DNA of 7,096 bases, taken from NCBI GenBank assembly GCA_029058455.1, contig JAIDXU010000008.1, forward strand, positions 1-7,096. The letters are read 5' to 3'. The position numbers were made by a program, and so were the translations under genes. Source of the DNA: Paramuribaculum sp. (lineage in GTDB: Bacteria; Bacteroidota; Bacteroidia; Bacteroidales; Muribaculaceae). Below, piece after piece: positions 1-7,042 of the stretch. Each line of letters starts with the position of its first letter. The stretch's first letter is position 1. Under the pieces are notes generated by a model. That model saw only the letters and a program-made list of their open reading frames with translations, did not search any database and was not told the DNA's origin.

Positions 1-2063
1 GCAGCTATAATTCGCGCATTGGAGTGCCGTTGAGTTTGTGGGATATTACTCCCGACCATGACCTCGCGATAATCGAAGCGGGCATATCGGTGAGTGGCGA
101 AATGACAGCTCTGAGCCGCATTATCAGGCCGAATATCGGTATATTCACTCATCTTGGCCCACAACATTCCGAGGGCTTCGAGTCGGAAGAAGCCAAAGCC
201 GACGAGAAGATGAAGCTTTTTGACAATTGCGAGGCGTTGATCTATAATGCCGATGACGAAGCTGTCAGTGCGGCTGTTGACAGGTCGAAATTTTCAGGTA
301 AGCGGCTTGATTGGTCAACATCAGGAAAAGACGCATATTTGAAAGTCACACACATAGACCGCAACCGCATTGATTCGACCACATCGATCAGCTATGAGTG
401 GAGCGGTGGCAAAGGGAGTTTCGTTATTCCCTTTATTAGCGACGGAAGTGTTGAAAATGCCCTGTCATCGCTTGTAGGGGCACTCTATATCGGAATTTCA
501 CCAGAAAATATCGCCGGGAGGATGAAGGAGCTTAAACCTGTCAACACCCGCCTTGATGTGCTTGAAGGGGTGAATGACTCGATTTTGATTCTTGATAAAT
601 ACACCTCCGATCTCAGTTCTCTGGCCTCGGCCATAGATTTTGCGTCGCGTCGCCTCACTCCCGGCCGTCGGTTGGCTGTGGTGGTGAGCGATTTTAACGG
701 CGACTCCACACCCCCGCGTCAGCTTTATGAAAAGGTGGCGCGACTGATGAAAAGCCGTGGCGTGAGCCGTCTTGTTGCTATCGGTCCCAAATTCTGTGAT
801 TATGCGTCACTGTTCGGTGCCGGTGCGGAATTCTATCCCGACACTGCCTCATTTTCGGCACATGCCGTTGCTGATGATTTCAGCTCGTATGTGGTGGTGG
901 TGAAAGGTGCCCCCGAATTTCACTTCGAGGAGATAACCGATATGCTTGAAGCCCGTCAGCACCAGACGGTTCTTGAGGTGGATCTCGACGCCATGATAAG
1001 CAATTTCAATTGGTTTAAGTCACATCTCAAACCCACTACCGGAATGATTTGCATGATCAAGGCTTCGGGCTATGGAGCGGGAGCGCTTGAACTTGCCAAA
1101 ACCTTGCAGAGTTGTGGCGCCGCTTACGCCGCCGTTGCCGTGACCGACGAGGCGATAGAGTTGCGTCGGGGCGGAGTGACAATGCCTATCATGGTGATGA
1201 ATCCGCGCATGGATAACTACCGCGCAATGTTCGCTCATCAGCTTGAGCCTGAGGTTTATAGCTTTGAATTGCTTGAAGATATGCTTCGGGCAGCCCGTCG
1301 CCACGGTTGCGAGAACTATCCGATTCACATAAAAATTGACTCGGGTATGCACCGACTCGGTTTCAGACTTGAGGAAATTCCACGCCTTGTCGAGATACTC
1401 AACTCACAGAGCGAATTGGTGCCCGCTTCGGTGTTCTCCCATCTTTGTGTGGCCGACTGCCCCGAAGAGGATGCCTATACCATGAGCCAGTTTGAGTATT
1501 TTGACCGTTGCGCCGATATGCTGTGCGAGGGGTGTAAATCCCACCATATTCTCCGTCATATTCTCAATTCCACAGGCATTGTGAGATTTCCCGAACATCA
1601 GTATGACATGGTGCGTCTCGGGGTGGGACTCTATGGTCAGAAAACGATGTGGGACGGCAGTCAGTCAGGTCTCCGCCCCGTGTCGGCGCTCTATACTACC
1701 GTTATTTCCACACGCCGCTGGCCTGCCGGCACCACAATCGGCTATGGGCGCCACGGATTGCTGAAAAGAGAATCGACCATAGCCACTATTCCCGTGGGTT
1801 ATGCCGACGGCATAGACCGTCATCTCGGTAACGGGGGCATGAAAGTGTGGATCAACGGCAGCTATTGCCCGACGGTGGGTAATATATGTATGGACGCCTG
1901 CATGATAGATGTGACCGGTGTGGAGTGTCACACCGGCGACCGCGTTGAGATTTTCGGCCCGCATATCAATGCTGATGTTCTTGCGGCCGGTCTCGGTACG
2001 ATAAACTATGAGATTCTGACTTCGGTGAGCGACCGAGTGCGTCGCATTTATTACCGCGAATAA
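1..2063 (+). CDS. murF-alr: Bifunctional MurF ligase / alanine racemase, 5'-truncated by window edge
   Basis: This cytoplasmic fusion enzyme combines two activities. MurF ligates D-Ala-D-Ala to the UDP-MurNAc-tripeptide, and Alr is the PLP-dependent racemase that makes D-Ala. The reading frame is open from base 3, so the GTG at 24 is an internal valine and not the start. About 686 residues are visible. Missing upstream is roughly the first 130 residues of MurF, which in this family include the ATP-binding P-loop. The MurF part (to about base 950) shows the EAGIS..GEM segment, the THLGPQHSEGF segment (His at 165-167) and the lysine at 207-209 expected to be carbamylated. The Alr part (about 960-2060) shows the PLP lysine in MIKASGYG (1059-1061), the catalytic tyrosine in IGYGRHG (1743-1745), the IPVGYADG motif and GNICMDACMID. 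The fusion is characteristic of Bacteroidetes. Two MurF C-terminal motifs look divergent (see findings). The gene ends with TAA, 8 nt from a convergent gene. Confidence 0.95.
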   Translation, partial: SYNSRIGVPLSLWDITPDHDLAIIEAGISVSGEMTALSRIIRPNIGIFTHLGPQHSEGFESEEAKADEKMKLFDNCEALIYNADDEAVSAAVDRSKFSGKRLDWSTSGKDAYLKVTHIDRNRIDSTTSISYEWSGGKGSFVIPFISDGSVENALSSLVGALYIGISPENIAGRMKELKPVNTRLDVLEGVNDSILILDKYTSDLSSLASAIDFASRRLTPGRRLAVVVSDFNGDSTPPRQLYEKVARLMKSRGVSRLVAIGPKFCDYASLFGAGAEFYPDTASFSAHAVADDFSSYVVVVKGAPEFHFEEITDMLEARQHQTVLEVDLDAMISNFNWFKSHLKPTTGMICMIKASGYGAGALELAKTLQSCGAAYAAVAVTDEAIELRRGGVTMPIMVMNPRMDNYRAMFAHQLEPEVYSFELLEDMLRAARRHGCENYPIHIKIDSGMHRLGFRLEEIPRLVEILNSQSELVPASVFSHLCVADCPEEDAYTMSQFEYFDRCADMLCEGCKSHHILRHILNSTGIVRFPEHQYDMVRLGVGLYGQKTMWDGSQSGLRPVSALYTTVISTRRWPAGTTIGYGRHGLLKRESTIATIPVGYADGIDRHLGNGGMKVWINGSYCPTVGNICMDACMIDVTGVECHTGDRVEIFGPHINADVLAAGLGTINYEILTSVSDRVRRIYYRE

Positions 2064-2071
2064 TTGCGTGG

Positions 2072-5056
2072 TCAGTCGGCGATGAGGTTACGGTAGATGG
2101 CCGACAATACACCTACTCGCGGGTTGACCTTTGAAAACGCGCTGTTTTCGCGTGTGGGGTTAACCCTGTTGCTCAGAAATATATATATCAGCTCCTTGTC
2201 GGGGTCAATCCAGAAACATGTGCCTGTAAATCCTGTGTGGCCGTAGGTTTTCTTGCCGGCGCCGACATCGGCCATTGATTTATAGTTGGCCGGCATGTCG
2301 AAACCGAGAGTGCGGTTGGCTGTCGGACTTTTGGTAAGGGTAAAGAGTTCGATGGTTTCGGGGTCGAGTATCTCGGCGTCGCCATATTTGCCACCGTTGA
2401 GCCACATCTGAAAGAGTTTGGCAAGATCGGTAGTGTTGCTGAACAGGCCCGCATTGCCCTGCACACCACCCGAAAAAGCCGCCAGCTCGTCGTGAACAAA
2501 TCCGCGGAGGGTCTGTTTGCGCATAAATCGGTCGTTTTCGGTGGGCGCTATCTTTTCGACAGGATAATAGGAGCGTGGATTATAGCCGGTGACATTGGCA
2601 CCGAGCGGTCCGAAAATTTCGGTTTCCACCCACTGGTCGTGTGCCACGCCGGTTACATTCTGCTCCAGTTCCATCAGCAGAGCAAAATTGAGGTCGGAGT
2701 AATGGTAATTGTTGTTTTTTCTCAGGTTAGTACGGTAAATGCGGCTCATTATGGTGTCGAGTGCGCTTTCAGATGTATAGATTCCCTCCGCAATCTGAAG
2801 GGGCATCTCGTTGGAGAACTTTGATGAAATCAGGTCGCCGCGCAGCTTGGCGTCACGGTTGCCATAGAGCTTGGCATTGATACGATAGGGGTAGGCCGCC
2901 GACGATACGGCTTTGGTTATCGGGCCTGAATAGCTCGCGGTGTCGAACATTACCTTATATAGATTGATTGTGGCGGGAAGTCCCGATTCATGATAAAGCA
3001 GCTGCTTGACTTTGATTTTCTCCTTATCGGTGTTCTTCAGTCCGGAAATATATTTCGAAGCGTGGGCGTTGAGGTCAAACAGATCTTCGTCGTATGCTCT
3101 CATCAGGCCGGAAACAGTAGCGGTAACCTTAGTCATTGAGGCAAGGTCGTAGATTGTTTCAGGCGTTACGGGCGTGGAGGAATCGAAGCTTATGTTGCCG
3201 TAACATTTGTCGAGCACCACATCTCCTCCCTTGGCGACAAGCACCTGACAGCCGGGCATGGCTTTCTCTCTGATAGCGGCGTTTACCACCGAGTCGACCG
3301 CGGTGACGAGGTTGCCACTGAATCCGGCTTCCTGAGGCATGGCATATCCGAGTCGGCTTTTGGGGATTGTCTCACCCTGACCAACTTTGGCCACTCCGTT
3401 GACATTCACGGGCATACGGCCGCTCACTTCTATGCCTCCGAACAGAGCCATAGCTGCAGCGCGCCGCAAAGCGGGAGTGTCGTCATAGGCCACAACAAGC
3501 TCATCAAGACTCTCGAGGTTGCCGAACTGCGACATCTTGTAGGGATTGATGAGAAAGACAGCTATTAGTTTCTTGGCGGAGTTTCTGATTTTATTAAATG
3601 ACTCCACGGCCTGACGGTCTGACCGGGTTACGGCCACGATTGTAATATCGTTTTTGGCGATTGCCGAAAGTTGTGCCGCTGTCACTACGGCTCCTTTCTC
3701 AACTCCGGTTGTCTCACATGTCACATATTTGCGGCACAGGTCAGAGAACTGATTTGACCGGCTTGCTCCGATGGTCACCACTCCGACAGAATTGCTCTCG
3801 AGCTGAGGGACGGGTATGAGTTTCTCTTTGTTGTTGACCACTGTTATGGCGGCGTTGGCCAGACGCTGATTGATAATCTCGGCGGCGGGGGAGTTGATTT
3901 CGCGCGCCACGGTAGCGCGGTTGATTATCGGTTTGCGGCTGAGGCCGAGCGCATATTTATAGCGGAGCATTTTTTTCACGCGGGCCATCACCGAAGCCTC
4001 GTCGAGCTCGCCCGATTCGATCGCTTTCACAACAGCTGATATGTCGGCTGAAGGGTTGATAGGGCAAAGCAACACATCGGCGCCGGCTTTGAGCGCGTCA
4101 ACACAATTGTTGGTCGTGCCGACTCTCGCGCCCTGCATTTCGAGCGCGTCGGTGAAAATCATGCCCTTAAATCCGAGTTTGTCTTTAAGTATTCCGGTTA
4201 CGATAGGTCGGCTAAGCGACGAGGGTGTGCCCGACGGGTCGAGCGACGGCACATTGAGATGTCCTACCATCACGCTCGACAGCCCGGCCTCGATATAGTC
4301 TTCAAAAGGTTTGAAATCAACCTTTTCCATCTGACTGCGCGTGTGGCTTACGGTGGGGAGTGTTTTGTGGGAGTCAGACGATGTGTCGCCATGACCGGGG
4401 AAATGCTTGGCGCAGCTCATCACTCCGCCATCCTCCATGCCGGTAGCAACCGCCATGCCGAGCTTGCTCACACGGCGGGGATCTTCTCCGAAGCTGCGGT
4501 TGCCGATCACGGGATTAAGCGGATTGGAATTGACATCCTCAACCGGCGCGAAATTTACCTGAATACCGAGCGCCCTACATTCGCGTGCCAGTTCCTGACC
4601 GTAGTCATAGAGCAGGTCGGTGTTGGTGATCGCTCCTAAGGCCATGTTATAGGGAAATCTCGGCGCGTCGGTGAGACGCATGGCCAATCCCCATTCGCCG
4701 TCGAGTGTCACCATCAGCGGCACCCGGGCTTCTTTCTGGGCAAGCGAGATGAGCGAGGCGTAGGAGTCGATGGTGCCTTTGGCGAGCAGAATACCACCCA
4801 CCTTATCTACGCCAACTGATTTTTTGACGGCGGCGCGCCCCGCTGCGTTGTCACTCACAACAAGGTGCGACACCACGAGCTGAGCCACGCGGTCGCGCGT
4901 GCTGAGGCTGTTGTAGACCGAATCGACCCACATCTCACCCTTCGGTGGGAGCTTGTCGGCTGTCTGTGATATGGTGGGTTGCTGGGGCATAGTGGTGTTG
5001 CTGCCTGTAACCAGCATTACCATCACCGACGCGATGGCTTTGATTAATTCTAACAT
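2072..5056 (-). CDS. Exported GH3 (NagZ-like) beta-N-acetylhexosaminidase fused to a beta-lactamase-family serine hydrolase
   Basis: The protein has 994 residues. Residues 1-20 are a short charged start followed by a hydrophobic run (AIASVMVMLV), a probable signal peptide with no lipobox cysteine. Residues about 45-375 are a GH3 N-terminal barrel. It has the DGEWG segment (119-123), the NagZ-type KHFPGHG (217-223) followed by DSH (228-230), whose His230 would be the general acid/base, and the nucleophile Asp303 in FTDALEM. Residues about 395-560 resemble the GH3 C-terminal alpha/beta domain. Residues about 575-990 are a class C beta-lactamase/DD-peptidase/esterase fold with SMTK (Ser640, Lys643), Tyr786 in YSD, and HTG (940-942). 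Both catalytic sets are therefore intact. Family knowledge suggests removal of GlcNAc from peptidoglycan fragments or other glycans, and hydrolysis of a D-amino peptide or an ester. The exact substrates are unknown. The ATG at 5056 has an A/T-rich leader without a Shine-Dalgarno. It lies 48 nt downstream of the nucleotidase gene, with no promoter seen in the gap, so co-transcription is likely. Confidence 0.93.
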   Translation of the reverse strand: MLELIKAIASVMVMLVTGSNTTMPQQPTISQTADKLPPKGEMWVDSVYNSLSTRDRVAQLVVSHLVVSDNAAGRAAVKKSVGVDKVGGILLAKGTIDSYASLISLAQKEARVPLMVTLDGEWGLAMRLTDAPRFPYNMALGAITNTDLLYDYGQELARECRALGIQVNFAPVEDVNSNPLNPVIGNRSFGEDPRRVSKLGMAVATGMEDGGVMSCAKHFPGHGDTSSDSHKTLPTVSHTRSQMEKVDFKPFEDYIEAGLSSVMVGHLNVPSLDPSGTPSSLSRPIVTGILKDKLGFKGMIFTDALEMQGARVGTTNNCVDALKAGADVLLCPINPSADISAVVKAIESGELDEASVMARVKKMLRYKYALGLSRKPIINRATVAREINSPAAEIINQRLANAAITVVNNKEKLIPVPQLESNSVGVVTIGASRSNQFSDLCRKYVTCETTGVEKGAVVTAAQLSAIAKNDITIVAVTRSDRQAVESFNKIRNSAKKLIAVFLINPYKMSQFGNLESLDELVVAYDDTPALRRAAAMALFGGIEVSGRMPVNVNGVAKVGQGETIPKSRLGYAMPQEAGFSGNLVTAVDSVVNAAIREKAMPGCQVLVAKGGDVVLDKCYGNISFDSSTPVTPETIYDLASMTKVTATVSGLMRAYDEDLFDLNAHASKYISGLKNTDKEKIKVKQLLYHESGLPATINLYKVMFDTASYSGPITKAVSSAAYPYRINAKLYGNRDAKLRGDLISSKFSNEMPLQIAEGIYTSESALDTIMSRIYRTNLRKNNNYHYSDLNFALLMELEQNVTGVAHDQWVETEIFGPLGANVTGYNPRSYYPVEKIAPTENDRFMRKQTLRGFVHDELAAFSGGVQGNAGLFSNTTDLAKLFQMWLNGGKYGDAEILDPETIELFTLTKSPTANRTLGFDMPANYKSMADVGAGKKTYGHTGFTGTCFWIDPDKELIYIFLSNRVNPTRENSAFSKVNPRVGVLSAIYRNLIAD

Positions 5057-5104
5057 TTTAAAGTGAGTGTTAAGATTAATAATCAGTTATGTTGTCGGGG
5101 TCGG

Positions 5105-6628
5105 TCAGTCGACAGGTTTCATTCTCATGCGGTTGTCGGGCTTGATGTTGCCTCGCTTGCGGGAGCTGCCGAGATAGTTTATAACATCGTCATAAACCAC
5201 CACGGGCGACGAGGCTTTGAGCGTTGCGTTTCTGAACGACTCCATATAGTCGCCGCCGCCGGCAAGATAGTCGATGGTAGCTAAAGTATAAGTGCGCGAG
5301 GGGTCGATTGGTTCACCATTGATAACGATTTTTACACACTCGCCGATGGTGGGGTCATATTCAACCTCCACACCTTTGCTTACGGCGTCACCTCCGCGCC
5401 GAGCCATCACATCGAGACCCTCCATGAGGTCCTTGCCCGAAATTTCCAATACCTGATAGCGGTTGTCGAATGGCAGCATCTCCATTATCAATCCTTTGGT
5501 GATGTCGCCTTTGGGCATTCCGCATCTTATACCTCCCTTATTGATTATGGCGAGGTCGATCTTTTTGTCATAAAGCTTGCTGCTCACCTCCATACAGATG
5601 TCGGCCATGAGGTTGAGCGATTCGGGTGATTTCTGACCTATTTCGCGCGGAGAGCGGCCTATCACAATCGCCCTTATCGAGTCGACTTTCACCTGATAGG
5701 GGGCTATGATTCGGGTTATGGCTTCGGCTTTGCTGTCGGTAGAGTTGTCAAAACGGGAGTCGACGGTAATGAGACGTGAGGTTTTTGTGCCTTTGTCGAG
5801 ATCAAGAGTTATTTCTCCAACGGTCACGCCTCCTTTGCCATTTTGAGCTATCAGCACCGTGTCGCCTGCAAGATTGACAATGCGGTTGGGCGGACATTCA
5901 GGATCGGCGGGATTGATGGTTGTGTGGCTGTGACCACCTATTATAATATCTATGTTTTCGGTGTTGGCGGCAAGGTCAACATCGCCGGGGCCTGAAAGTG
6001 ACTTATAACCTATGTGGGTCACGGCCACTACATAGTCAGCGCGCTCATTGTGTTTGAGATGCCACGCTGTGGCGTTGGCTGCTTTATAGGGATCGAGATA
6101 CTCCACCCCTTCGGCATTTGCGTCGGCAATCATGCCGTGAGGTCGGAGATTGATAGCTATGAAGCCTATCTTCTTATCGCCATATTGCTTGATTGTGTAG
6201 GGGGCGAAAATGGTGTCGAGGGGAGTGCCGCTGAAATCATAGTTGGTCGAGAGCTTGTCGCCGGTCATCAGGCTCCAGTTGTCGGCTATCGACTCCATGC
6301 CGTTGTCAAACTCATGATTTCCGAGTATGCGGATGTCATAGCCCATCTCGTTCATTATCTTTCGCTCGGTCTCTCCGCCAAACAGGGTGAAGAACAGTGT
6401 GCCCTGAACGGCATCACCGGCATCGATAAGAATGACATTGTCGTTGGCGTTTCTCACGCTGTCGACAAGCACCATTCGGCGCTCTACTCCTCCGAGATTT
6501 TTATTGTTGGGGAAAATCTGTGAATGTGTGTCGTTGGTGTGGAGAATGACGAGCCGGTTGTTTTCGGCCGATATGCCCTGACTCAGAAGCAGGGTTGCGA
6601 TTGCCGCAAGCGAAAAAAATGATTTCAT
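5105..6628 (-). CDS. Periplasmic 5'-nucleotidase / UDP-sugar hydrolase-like metallophosphoesterase (UshA family)
   Basis: The protein has 507 residues from the ATG at 6628. Residues 1-21 are a classical signal peptide (KSFF, a hydrophobic run, then QGISA before Glu22), so export to the periplasm is expected. The N-terminal metallophosphoesterase domain (about 25-290) has all the two-metal motifs: TNDTHS (31-36), DAGD (69-72), GNHEFD (103-108, with the His105/Asp108 catalytic pair), TH (204-205) and GGHSHT (231-236). The C-terminal nucleotide-binding domain (about 320-490) has NKGGIR (363-368), PFDNRY (386-391) and TIDYLAGGGDY (451-461). The family releases phosphate from nucleotides or splits UDP-sugars. 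Which substrate applies here cannot be read from the sequence. Both domains are in one chain. The frame stays open to a GTG at 6697, but that start would add 23 residues ahead of the signal peptide and overlaps the likely promoter. ATG 6628, preceded by the A-rich AAATAAAA, is therefore preferred. The gene is probably the first of an operon with the GH3 fusion. Confidence 0.92.
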   Translation of the reverse strand: MKSFFSLAAIATLLLSQGISAENNRLVILHTNDTHSQIFPNNKNLGGVERRMVLVDSVRNANDNVILIDAGDAVQGTLFFTLFGGETERKIMNEMGYDIRILGNHEFDNGMESIADNWSLMTGDKLSTNYDFSGTPLDTIFAPYTIKQYGDKKIGFIAINLRPHGMIADANAEGVEYLDPYKAANATAWHLKHNERADYVVAVTHIGYKSLSGPGDVDLAANTENIDIIIGGHSHTTINPADPECPPNRIVNLAGDTVLIAQNGKGGVTVGEITLDLDKGTKTSRLITVDSRFDNSTDSKAEAITRIIAPYQVKVDSIRAIVIGRSPREIGQKSPESLNLMADICMEVSSKLYDKKIDLAIINKGGIRCGMPKGDITKGLIMEMLPFDNRYQVLEISGKDLMEGLDVMARRGGDAVSKGVEVEYDPTIGECVKIVINGEPIDPSRTYTLATIDYLAGGGDYMESFRNATLKASSPVVVYDDVINYLGSSRKRGNIKPDNRMRMKPVD

Positions 6629-6690
6629 TTTTATTTGGTGGATTGGAAGGTGCAGGAATTTTGGGTAGGAGTTAGCGTCTGAACTTTGCG

Positions 6691-6723
6691 CAAACACTAC
6701 AAAGTTAACACAAATTCAGCAAA
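6691..6723 (-). promoter_or_regulatory. Candidate Bacteroidetes-type promoter for the nucleotidase-GH3 operon
   Basis: The minus strand carries a perfect -7 element, TAACTTTG, at 6707-6700, but no TTTG at the expected 19-21 nt upstream. The nearest upstream TTTG, at 6723-6720, is only 12 nt away. That same TTTG is 20 nt from an overlapping, one-base-too-long -7-like element, TAGTGTTTG, at 6699-6691. Either arrangement would start transcription around 6685-6696. This gives a leader of about 60-70 nt before the ATG at 6628 and excludes the GTG at 6697. The position is convincing but the -33 element is imperfect. Confidence 0.45.
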
Positions 6724-6778
6724 AAAGTCCCCTTATTCCGAAAATAGAGCCTCGCGCAGAAAAAAAAGAGGTGAAAAG

Positions 6779-6810
6779 TTTGGTGATTTCATGAAATAAC
6801 CCTAACTTTG
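6779..6810 (+). promoter_or_regulatory. Bacteroidetes-type promoter of the tRNA operon
   Basis: A -33 TTTG at 6779-6782 is followed by 20 nt and a -7 TAACTTTG at 6803-6810. This matches the known Bacteroidetes primary sigma consensus TTTG-N(19-21)-TAnnTTTG. A tract of eight A bases at 6760-6767 just upstream could act as an UP element. Transcription would begin near 6814-6818, about 30 nt before the first tRNA. Confidence 0.8.
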
Positions 6811-6821
6811 CACCGCAAAAC

Positions 6822-6837
6822 GGAAAAGGAGTTTTCC
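6822..6837 (+). other. Short hairpin in the tRNA operon leader
   Basis: GGAAAA (6822-6827) can pair with TTTTCC (6832-6837) around a GGAG loop. The hairpin lies between the predicted transcription start and the 5' end of tRNA-Arg, so it would form in the precursor leader, where it might help 5' processing. It is only 6 bp and mostly A-U, and it may be incidental. Confidence 0.3.
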
Positions 6838-6848
6838 CGGCAGCTTTT

Positions 6849-6922
6849 GGCTCATTAGCTCAACTGAATAGAGCATCTGACTACGGATCAGAAGGTTACA
6901 GGTTTGAATCCTGTATGAGTCA
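6849..6922 (+). tRNA. tRNA-Arg (anticodon ACG)
   Basis: The gene is 74 nt. The acceptor stem is 6849-6855 (GGCTCAT) with 6915-6921 (ATGAGTC), including one G-U pair. The D-arm is GCTC...GAGC. The anticodon stem is TCTGA/TCAGA, with loop CTACGGA at 6881-6887 and anticodon ACG at 6883-6885. The T-arm is ACAGG/CCTGT with loop TTTGAAT. The discriminator is A at 6922, the usual base for bacterial tRNA-Arg. CCA is not encoded. Anticodon A34 is expected to be deaminated to inosine, so that CGU, CGC and CGA are read. It is the first gene of a two-tRNA operon, 15 nt ahead of tRNA-Cys. Confidence 0.95.
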
Positions 6923-6937
6923 CTAACCCTCATCAAT

Positions 6938-7008
6938 GGTTCCTTGGCCGAGTGGTTAGGCAACGGTCTGCAAAACCGTGTACAGCAGTTCGAATCTGCT
7001 AGGAACCT
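6938..7008 (+). tRNA. tRNA-Cys (anticodon GCA)
   Basis: The gene is 71 nt. The acceptor stem is GGTTCCT (6938-6944) with AGGAACC (7001-7007). The anticodon stem is ACGGT/ACCGT, with loop CTGCAAA at 6968-6974 and anticodon GCA at 6970-6972. The T-arm is AGCAG/CTGCT with loop TTCGAAT. The discriminator is T at 7008, the identity base of tRNA-Cys, which supports the call. CCA is not encoded. A terminator begins 6 nt downstream. Confidence 0.95.
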
Positions 7009-7013
7009 CCCGG

Positions 7014-7039
7014 AGCGACGCATTAGCGTCGCTTTTTTT
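7014..7039 (+). terminator. Intrinsic terminator of the tRNA operon
   Basis: A perfect 8-bp stem, AGCGACGC (7014-7021) with GCGTCGCT (7026-7033), closes an ATTA loop. It runs straight into a tract of seven T (7033-7039), the first of which closes the stem. It sits just after tRNA-Cys and is the expected end of the tRNA transcript. Confidence 0.93.
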
Positions 7040-7042
7040 GTA

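Noticed and set aside
24..26. GTG as the start of murF-alr
   Set aside because: The frame is open to the left edge, and the preceding residues SYNSRIG match the MurF interior. The true start is outside the window.
2133..2149. GAAAAC-GCGCT-GTTTTC inverted repeat as a terminator for murF-alr
   Set aside because: No T-tract follows on either strand, and it lies within the coding sequence of the convergent gene. It is kept only as a weak possibility in the convergent-junction finding.
4259..4639. A 126-codon plus-strand frame opposite the GH3 domain
   Set aside because: It lies antisense to the conserved GH3 catalytic region, and its sequence shows no domain or signal of its own.
5057..5104. 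A separate promoter for the GH3 fusion gene in the gap
   Set aside because: The minus strand of this gap has no TAnnTTTG and no TTTG at suitable spacing, so read-through from the nucleotidase gene is the simpler explanation.
6014..6523. A 169-codon plus-strand frame opposite the nucleotidase gene
   Set aside because: It is fully contained in a well-supported gene with all family motifs. It has no recognisable domain and no promoter of its own, and is explained by codon bias of the sense gene.
6938..7008. tRNA-Cys 3' end as an attachment site for an integrated element
   Set aside because: No duplicated tRNA end, integrase or foreign gene is visible. The window stops 88 nt after the tRNA, so it cannot be tested here.
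6802..7023. A 73-codon open frame on the minus strand
   Set aside because: It is the antisense of the two tRNA genes, the tRNA promoter element and part of the terminator stem. Peptides read from antisense tRNA (here with SYRIQTCNLL) are a familiar false gene call.
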